Part shown: positions 58,697-64,000 of the stretch, piece after piece
Numbering within the stretch: the first letter of the stretch is position 1
How the letters are laid out: each line of letters begins with the position of its first letter
Source: Photobacterium kishitanii
Lineage (GTDB): Bacteria > Pseudomonadota > Gammaproteobacteria > Enterobacterales > Vibrionaceae
Reading direction: 5' to 3'
Assembly (NCBI RefSeq): GCF_003026355.1
Contig: NZ_PYON01000015.1
Location: 37,391 to 101,390, forward strand
DNA: 64,000 nucleotides
Made by a program: the position numbers and the translations under genes
Notes under the pieces: generated by a model
The model's input: the letters and a program-made list of their open reading frames with translations, nothing else
The model's database searches: none
Told to the model about the DNA's origin: nothing

Positions 58697-58957
58697 CACA
58701 ACGAAGCCTCGTCAGCAATGTGAGGCTTTTTTGTGTCTATTTGAATGGCTATTTTTACAAATAATAACACAGGTTATTATCCGTCATCTCGGAAGAGAGG
58801 TACGAACTATCCGTGATCTATTCATCACGTGTTTGAGCATACGTTAAAACCCTAATAAAACAGTCACTCTACGATACGTGGAAAGTAGATTCCCTATCGC
58901 CGCTCGTAACCTCGCTGTCGAGAATGACGCAAGGTTAGTTACTCGCGAATCAAACAA

Positions 58958-59578
58958 CTACTTATTAATCGCTAAATATGCTCCGGCTGCAATCATAATT
59001 CCACCTGCAGTTTGGTTTAAACGCTGTTGTGCAGCTGGCGTTTTAATGACTTTCGCTAATCGTGAAGCGCCATAAGCAACTAACATAATCGCAGACATCA
59101 ATGCGATTGAAGATAATGCTGATACCAATATGATATCGCTACGGTTTAAGCGAGTTAAATCAATAAATGTCGGTAAGAATGAAACATAGAACAAAATAAC
59201 TTTAGGGTTAGAAGCGGAAATAAAAAAACCATGGCTAAAACTCGCTAAAGGTGTTTGTTGTGGTTGTTGGTCATTTTGGGGGTGTTGACCTTTAGATAAC
59301 GACGTAAACATTTTATAACCAAGATAAATTAAGTATCCGGCACCGAGATAACGAATAATTAAGAACACTTCAGACCAATTATCAGCAATCGTTGCTAATC
59401 CAAAGCAGGCTAGTTGTAAGTAGAGTAGATCGCTACAAACCATGCCTAATGCCATCATTACACATTTTCGAGGCCCCTCAACCATGGCTTTAGCTAAAAT
59501 GGCAAATACGCCGGGACCTGGTGTTATTGCAAAAATGAAAATAGCAGCAAAAAATGCGATAGCAGCTTCAAATGACAC
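58958..59578 (-). CDS. LysE/RhtB family amino-acid exporter
   Basis: This 206-residue protein has six membrane helices and the family start FAITPGPGVFAILAKAMVEGPRKCVMMALGMVCSD (about 15-50). SNPKVILFYVSFLPTFID is the second conserved block. Family members export homoserine, threonine, lysine or related metabolites; the substrate here is unknown. It is monocistronic and lies inside the segment bounded by the duplicated tRNA pairs. Confidence 0.88.
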   Translation of the reverse strand: MSFEAAIAFFAAIFIFAITPGPGVFAILAKAMVEGPRKCVMMALGMVCSDLLYLQLACFGLATIADNWSEVFLIIRYLGAGYLIYLGYKMFTSLSKGQHPQNDQQPQQTPLASFSHGFFISASNPKVILFYVSFLPTFIDLTRLNRSDIILVSALSSIALMSAIMLVAYGASRLAKVIKTPAAQQRLNQTAGGIMIAAGAYLAINK

Positions 59579-59926
59579 TTTGTTGTCCTATATGTATAAA
59601 TTTTGCGAATGCTATCATGATGGAGCTGTTTTATGCTCTAAATTTTGCATATGAAGTGGTGTTATTTTCTAAATGGATTAGGTTTATTAAATTTCTATCT
59701 TCTACTACAGAGTTAATGTTCGCTGAATTGAGATGGGAAGGGTGGTCTTATTTAGTTCGGCTTTAGCACTCAAAGCATAGTGTTTTGGTTTATTAATCAC
59801 CAAACAGTATATAAGGGATGGTTTTTTGCGACGTTTAGTTTCAGAATGTCGGGTTTATAGCATTGGTAAACGCTAGAAGAACCGAAGTGGGTTCTTTTAT
59901 CTGTAAACCTTGAGAGGGAAAGATTC
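59579..59926. other. 348-bp intergenic region
   Basis: This is the promoter region of the exporter and of the divergent nucleoside kinase gene. I see no other gene or strong hairpin. Confidence 0.4.
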
Positions 59927-60565
59927 TTGGATAAGCCCCAAATTATATGTGTAGAAGGTAATATCGGTGCCGGTAAATCGACATTACTCCCTCAACTAGC
60001 GGCAGCACTAAACGCGACAGCTATTTTAGAGCCTGTAGATTCAGATCCTGAATTTCAACATTTATTAGGTGAATTTACGCGCGACCCTTTTAACGTTACT
60101 GCGCGCAGCAATTTTCAATGTTATATCACAGCACAACGAGCTGAGTTGCTGAATAATTTAGATCCAAAAGGGGTCTATATTATTGAGCGTTCTTTGCTGA
60201 GTGATTTGGTCTTTACCCATGCTTGCATTGCTAATTACAACAGCACTGCTGAAGATATTGCTCAACATATGGCATGTTATCAGCACTTGATTAGCCAAAT
60301 TAATCAATATCCGACCATTGATTATTGTATTTACTTAAAGACGGATCCTGAAGTGGCTTATAGCCGCATGCGTCAGCGTGGGCGCGCAGAAGAAATGGGA
60401 TTAGAGCTTGGATATATTAGTGATATTGATGCGTTTCATGACGCAGTATTACCACAAGCGTGCCGTAAGATGGGTACAAGGTTAATTCGTATTGATTGGA
60501 ATATACCACGTACGATTACAGATTTAGTGCCCCAACTTAATGCCGCTGGTTTAGTTATCAACTAA
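59927..60565 (+). CDS. Deoxynucleoside kinase
   Basis: This 212-residue kinase has the P-loop EGNIGAGKST (10-19), IIERSLLSDLVF (the catalytic E/DRS region, about 84-95) and the LID YLKTDPEVAYSRMRQRGRAEE. This is the deoxyadenosine/deoxyguanosine/thymidine kinase-like family, which salvages deoxynucleosides. It begins with TTG at 59927 behind GAGAGGGAAAG, an unusual start for this kind of gene. It converges with potD and shares its terminator. Confidence 0.87.
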   Translation: MDKPQIICVEGNIGAGKSTLLPQLAAALNATAILEPVDSDPEFQHLLGEFTRDPFNVTARSNFQCYITAQRAELLNNLDPKGVYIIERSLLSDLVFTHACIANYNSTAEDIAQHMACYQHLISQINQYPTIDYCIYLKTDPEVAYSRMRQRGRAEEMGLELGYISDIDAFHDAVLPQACRKMGTRLIRIDWNIPRTITDLVPQLNAAGLVIN

Positions 60566-60593
60566 TTTTACGGGTTTTATTGTGAAAATAGAG

Positions 60594-60630
60594 AGGCTAC
60601 AGTTAATGGTTAACTGTAGCCTTTTTTATT
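60594..60630. terminator. Bidirectional terminator between the kinase gene and potD
   Basis: AGGCTACAGTTAA (60594-60606) and TTAACTGTAGCCT (60610-60622) form a perfect 13-bp stem with a three-base loop, followed by TTTTTATT on the plus strand. Confidence 0.85.
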
Positions 60631-60631
60631 G

Positions 60632-61666
60632 TTAGCTTTTTAGCATCTGCCAATATTTTTGGTAAATATTAACGGCTTGACCAACATCATCCGTGAATTC
60701 GCCATTATTGACTTGCTCGTCAGTTGGGAAAATCATTGGATCATTTTGTAATTCAGTTGGTAAAAATTGCTTTGCTTGTTTATTCGGTGCCGGGAAGCCA
60801 AGTTCTTCGACAATTTTTGCCTGGTTTTCTGGACGCATAAAGAAGTCGATAAATTTGAATGCGAGATCTTTATGTTCACTGCCTTTAGGGACGATAAAAT
60901 TATCCATCCATAAAATAGCGCCCTCTGTTGGGTAGACAAACTTAAGCTCTGGCATTTCTTGTTTTGCCATAAAAGCGTTACCGTTCCATTGCATACCGAC
61001 CATAGCTTCCCCTGTAACATAAGGGACATGCGGCGCATCAGAATTATAAACGACAACGTTTGAACGTAGCTGACGTAACTTCTCGTAGGCTTGTTTTATC
61101 TCAGCTTCATTAGTGCTGTTAATGCTGTGGCCTTGAGCTCGTAGTGCCATACCAAATACATCTCGAACATCATCAAGTAACATTACTTGTTGTTCAAAAT
61201 TTTTGTTCCATAGATCTTTCCAGCTAGTTACCTGATCTTGAGTGATCACTTCAGCATTGTAACTAATCCCAGTCACACCCCATACATAAGGTAAAGAGTA
61301 ATCATTATTAGGATCGAAAGGCTGCTTCATTAAGCCAGGATAGATGTCAGTTAAGTGATGCATTTTGCTTTTATCTATCTTTGCAAGCATGCCTTCACGA
61401 GCCATTTTTTCAATAAAATACGTAGAAGCAAATGCGACATCATAACCCTTGCTATCGAGTAGCTTAAGTTTGGTGTACATCGATTCGTTATTATCAAAAG
61501 TAGAGTAGTTAACAGTGACATCATATTCTTTTTCAAAGGCTTTGATTACATCTGTTGGCATATACTCAGCCCAGTTGTAAACGTTAAGCACATCATTTGC
61601 TGCCGAAACATTAAATGCTGAAAGTGCGAATGCTAGTGTGGTCACCCCTTTAAATATCTTTTTCAT
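60632..61666 (-). CDS. potD: PotD-like spermidine/putrescine-binding protein
   Basis: This 344-residue periplasmic binding protein has a signal peptide (1-22). It opens with LNVYNWAEYMPTDVIKAFEKEY, the PotD/PotF signature, and contains YSLPYVWGVTGISYNAEV and the polyamine-binding acidic and aromatic residues around WMDNFIVPKGSEHKDLAFKFIDFFM. The length fits PotD (348 aa). No potABC genes are adjacent, so the binding protein must work with permease subunits encoded elsewhere, or is an extra copy. It is divergent from the PuuB-like gene. Confidence 0.9.
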   Translation of the reverse strand: MKKIFKGVTTLAFALSAFNVSAANDVLNVYNWAEYMPTDVIKAFEKEYDVTVNYSTFDNNESMYTKLKLLDSKGYDVAFASTYFIEKMAREGMLAKIDKSKMHHLTDIYPGLMKQPFDPNNDYSLPYVWGVTGISYNAEVITQDQVTSWKDLWNKNFEQQVMLLDDVRDVFGMALRAQGHSINSTNEAEIKQAYEKLRQLRSNVVVYNSDAPHVPYVTGEAMVGMQWNGNAFMAKQEMPELKFVYPTEGAILWMDNFIVPKGSEHKDLAFKFIDFFMRPENQAKIVEELGFPAPNKQAKQFLPTELQNDPMIFPTDEQVNNGEFTDDVGQAVNIYQKYWQMLKS

Positions 61667-61853
61667 ATTGTTTATCCCTAATTGACCAGGTAAGTCAGAT
61701 CTGAGCGCGGATATTAGAGTTAACTACCTAAGTGTCAAAAACTATCAAGCTAAACTATGAGCCAAATCACAGTAATAAATTACTTGTGAAGGCATAAGAG
61801 TCGTGACATCATCCGCGCGATTTTTAACCTGTACTTTTTTGTGGGCAATTGGA

Positions 61854-63134
61854 ATGTCAATCAGCAGTCAATATATCGATAGTTACTACCAAGCAACCGT
61901 TAATGCGTTACCAGAACAGCCATTACTTGATCAGGCGATTGAAGCTGATGTATGTATCATTGGTGGCGGTATGACGGGGTTAAATGCCGCGATTGAATTA
62001 CGTCAAAAAGGATTCTCCGTTGTGGTACTTGAATCACAACGTTTAGCATGGGGAGGATCTGGGCGTAATGGTGGTCAGTGTTTAGTGGGTTATTGCTTAG
62101 GGTTACGTGAAGTTGATGAAACATACGGGCCAGAGTGGGGCAAACAGCTATGGGATTTATCTTGTGAAGCGGTTGATATTGCTCGTGATCGGATTGAAAA
62201 ATTTAATATTGATTGTGATTTTCAACAAGGTTATATCGAACTAGCGTTGAAGAAAAGCCAAGAAACAGAACTAAAATCTTGGTATGACTTAAAACAGGGT
62301 CGTTATGATTATCCAAGTGCGAGCTGGTGGGATAAAGATAAAGTAAATCAAGTTGCACATACTGAGCGCTATTTAGGTGGGCTTTATGATTCAAATAGTG
62401 CTCATATGCACCCATTGAATTACACCTTAGGTTTAGCACAAGCAGCATTAAGTTTAGGTGCGACTATTTTTGAGAATACGCCTGCAGTAAAACTTGATAA
62501 GGGTAACCCACATATTATCCATACTCCTAAAGGTCAGGTTAAAGCTAAACAAGTTTTATTAGCTTGTAATGCGTATCTTGATGGATTACATCGCAAAGCT
62601 CAAAGTGTTGTGTTGCCTGTAGCGTCATATATTGGTGTCACTGAGCAACTTGGCGATCGTCAACCGATCAGTAATATGATGGCGATGTCAGATTTGAATA
62701 ATAGTCTTGATTATTATCGTCCAACACCAGACGGTCGTATTTTGTTTGGTGGTGTTAATCACCCATTCAATGGTGAATATAGTGATTCAAGTGAGCGTTT
62801 ACGTCAGCGAATGATTACTGTCTTCCCTCAGCTTGCTGATGTAAAAATGGAATACCATTGGGGCGGGTTATTTGCAGTAACACGTTCATATATGCCACAA
62901 ATTGATCATTTAGGTAATGATATTTATGTTGCGCACGGTTATACCGGTCATGGTGTCGGACTGACTAATATCGCGGGTAAAGTTGTTGCTGAGGCAATGG
63001 CTGGTACTGCTGAACGTTTTGATGTGTTTGCTAAAATTAAACATGGTTGGATTCCAACGCCAGAAATTTTGCGTAAGCCTGCATTAGCAATGGCTATCTG
63101 GAAAGCACGGTTAGAAGATACATTAACCAAATAA
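61854..63134 (+). CDS. PuuB-like gamma-glutamylputrescine oxidase (FAD-dependent)
   Basis: This 426-residue DAO-family flavoprotein has the FAD fold VCIIGGGMTGLNAAIELRQKG (about 33-53), SGRNGGQC near the cofactor and GHGVGLTNIAGKVVAEA at the C-terminus, as in PuuB. It would oxidise gamma-glutamylputrescine or a related amine. The length at ATG 61854 equals that of E. coli PuuB. An upstream GTG at 61803 has a GAAGG before it and would add 17 hydrophobic residues, so the start is uncertain. It is divergent from potD and followed by ridA. Substrate identity is inferred. Confidence 0.8.
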   Translation: MSISSQYIDSYYQATVNALPEQPLLDQAIEADVCIIGGGMTGLNAAIELRQKGFSVVVLESQRLAWGGSGRNGGQCLVGYCLGLREVDETYGPEWGKQLWDLSCEAVDIARDRIEKFNIDCDFQQGYIELALKKSQETELKSWYDLKQGRYDYPSASWWDKDKVNQVAHTERYLGGLYDSNSAHMHPLNYTLGLAQAALSLGATIFENTPAVKLDKGNPHIIHTPKGQVKAKQVLLACNAYLDGLHRKAQSVVLPVASYIGVTEQLGDRQPISNMMAMSDLNNSLDYYRPTPDGRILFGGVNHPFNGEYSDSSERLRQRMITVFPQLADVKMEYHWGGLFAVTRSYMPQIDHLGNDIYVAHGYTGHGVGLTNIAGKVVAEAMAGTAERFDVFAKIKHGWIPTPEILRKPALAMAIWKARLEDTLTK

Positions 63135-63238
63135 TGAAGATTTATTTGCAATAAAATATAAAAAAGTAAATTTATTTGCTATCTTAGATGGGTTAATAGT
63201 GAATTATTTGCTTATTTAAACCAATCAGAGAGAGCATT

Positions 63239-63586
63239 ATGATCGAGCGCCAAGAAACGAAACCCCGTATGAGTCGTGTTGTAAAGCACAATGGTACTAT
63301 TTACCTTTGTGGTCAAGTTTGTGCCGATGCAACTAAAGACATTACAGAGCAGACACAAACCATGCTTGATAAAGTTGACGTACTGCTTGCACAAGCGGGC
63401 AGTGATAAAGAACACATGCTATCTGCAACTATTTATATTAAAGATATGAGTATGTTTGCTGAAATGAATGCCGTGTGGGATAACTGGGTGCCAGCGGGTC
63501 ATGCACCAGCACGTGCGTGTGTTGAAGCTAGTATGGCACGTGATACTCTATTGGTTGAAATTTCTGTGATTGCTGCTGAAAAATAA
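63239..63586 (+). CDS. RidA family protein
   Basis: This 115-residue YjgF/YER057c/UK114 fold protein contains [25 protein letters not shown] and [11 protein letters not shown]; the arginine in PARACVE is the catalytic residue of RidA deaminases. Such enzymes hydrolyse reactive imines or enamines. It lies 104 bp after the amine oxidase gene, whose imine product would be a natural substrate. AGAGAG precedes the ATG. Confidence 0.9.
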   Translation: MIERQETKPRMSRVVKHNGTIYLCGQVCADATKDITEQTQTMLDKVDVLLAQAGSDKEHMLSATIYIKDMSMFAEMNAVWDNWVPAGHAPARACVEASMARDTLLVEISVIAAEK

Positions 63587-63611
63587 ACTAAACACTTATT
63601 GGTAATTATTA

Positions 63612-63641
63612 AAGGTCGACAAGTTGTTGGCCTTTTTTATA
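63612..63641 (+). terminator. Weak terminator after ridA
   Basis: AAGGTCGACAAG pairs with TTGTTGGCCTT through several G-T pairs and is followed by TTTTTATAT. Confidence 0.5.
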
Positions 63642-63711
63642 TTTAAATAAACCACAAATTAACACGATAGTGTAAAAATTAAGCGGTTGATATTTTTAGT
63701 TAAAATTTAGC

Positions 63712-63740
63712 TTTACACATTAAGCTAACCTCGCTATTAT
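63712..63740 (+). promoter_or_regulatory. Promoter of the second tRNA pair
   Basis: TTTACA (63712-63717), 17 bases, TATTAT (63735-63740), then GCGCGG. The spacing and boxes equal the promoter of the first pair while the spacer differs. Confidence 0.75.
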
Positions 63741-63750
63741 GCGCGGCATT

Positions 63751-63841
63751 GGAGAGATGGCTGAGTGGTTGAAAGCACCGGTCTTGAAAACCGGCATACG
63801 TTTATAGCGTATCTAGGGTTCAAATCCCTATCTCTCCGCCA
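63751..63841 (+). tRNA. tRNA-Ser (anticodon TGA), second copy
   Basis: The 91-base sequence is identical to the copy at 58167, including the long variable arm and CCA end. Confidence 0.95.
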
Positions 63842-63881
63842 AATTCTAGAAATTTGATTTAATCGAGTTTCACACAGAATT

Positions 63882-63958
63882 GGAGCGGTAGTTCAGTTGG
63901 TTAGAATACCGGCCTGTCACGCCGGGGGTCGCGGGTTCGAGTCCCGTCCGCTCCGCCA
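63882..63958 (+). tRNA. tRNA-Asp (anticodon GTC), second copy
   Basis: The 77-base sequence is identical to the copy at 58298. The 40-base spacer from tRNA-Ser differs by one base (CATAC against CACAC). Confidence 0.96.
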
Positions 63959-63967
63959 ACACAACGA

Positions 63968-63997
63968 AGCCTCGTCAGAAATGACGGGGCTTTTTTG
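63968..63997 (+). terminator. Terminator after the second tRNA-Asp
   Basis: The AGCCTCGTCA-GAAA-TGACGGGGCT stem with a T run equals that after the first tRNA-Asp. The window ends three bases later, so it cannot be seen whether the 161-bp repeats also occur here. Confidence 0.85.
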
Positions 63998-64000
63998 CAT

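Overview
The window reads as chromosomal DNA from a low-GC, AT-rich member of the Vibrionaceae, most like Photobacterium. The basis is the E. coli-like but diverged protein sequences, a VF530-type protein, an aryl-polyene cluster in the Vibrio/Photobacterium style, ToxR-like regulation, and a complete F1Fo ATP synthase operon that lacks its usual chromosome-1 neighbours (no gidAB/parAB upstream, no glmU downstream). That last point suggests a second atp operon, as reported for Photobacterium profundum, and possibly chromosome 2. The species and replicon are inferences.

Layout. 0-7 kb: one edge of an aryl polyene (APE) pigment cluster (apeI-H-G-F-E-D-C on the minus strand; an O-methyltransferase and a flavin-dependent halogenase-like enzyme divergently on the plus strand). 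7-9 kb: a VF530 protein and a protein made of four tandem zinc-binding modules. 9-16 kb: atpIBEFHAGDC. 16-20.3 kb: a ToxR-like membrane regulator with a membrane partner, a DUF2799-type lipoprotein, a second-type TrpRS gene preceded by a Trp-Trp leader peptide and attenuator-like hairpins, and a GntR DNA-binding-domain fragment. 21-22.6 kb: a trimeric autotransporter adhesin with a 42-bp repeat array. 23-30.3 kb: an MFS transporter, the potassium importer kup followed by a KdpD/KdpE-like two-component pair, an orphan TatA and small membrane proteins. 30.5-37.6 kb: NAD-malic enzyme and a ribose operon (rbsD, FucP-type permease, epimerase-like protein, rbsK, rbsR) with two perfect LacI-family operators. 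37.8-53.7 kb: an esterase, a SemiSWEET and a glycosaminoglycan (chondroitin/hyaluronan) degradation locus: two PL8 lyases, anaerobic sulfatase maturase, Cys-type sulfatase, DUF2264 protein, tagatose-bisphosphate aldolase, KDG kinase, KDPG aldolase and a DJ-1 protein. 53.7-58 kb: a small periplasmic protein, a second DJ-1/PfpI protein, a YebC/YeeN protein, IclR and HutG. 58-64 kb: a tRNA-Ser/tRNA-Asp pair with degenerate tRNA-Asp repeats, a LysE/RhtB exporter, deoxynucleoside kinase, PotD, PuuB-like oxidase and RidA, closed by a second nearly identical tRNA-Ser/tRNA-Asp pair.

How it works together. The glycosaminoglycan locus forms a coherent pathway. Secreted or lipid-anchored lyases cut the chain into unsaturated disaccharides, the sulfatase (activated by the radical SAM maturase) removes sulfate, the DUF2264 protein may split the disaccharide, and the two sugars drain through KDG kinase/KDPG aldolase (uronate half) and the tagatose-bisphosphate aldolase (amino-sugar half). 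The ribose operon carries its own regulator and matching operators. The kup/KdpDE-like block looks like a potassium-homeostasis unit. The polyamine genes (PotD, PuuB-like, RidA) sit between duplicated tRNA pairs that could recombine.

Most of the window is metabolic core or accessory DNA. No insertion sequence, prophage or CRISPR array was seen. The strongest candidates for under-described biology are the trpS leader, the minimal ToxR-like/partner pair, the four-module zinc protein and the tRNA-Asp-derived repeats.
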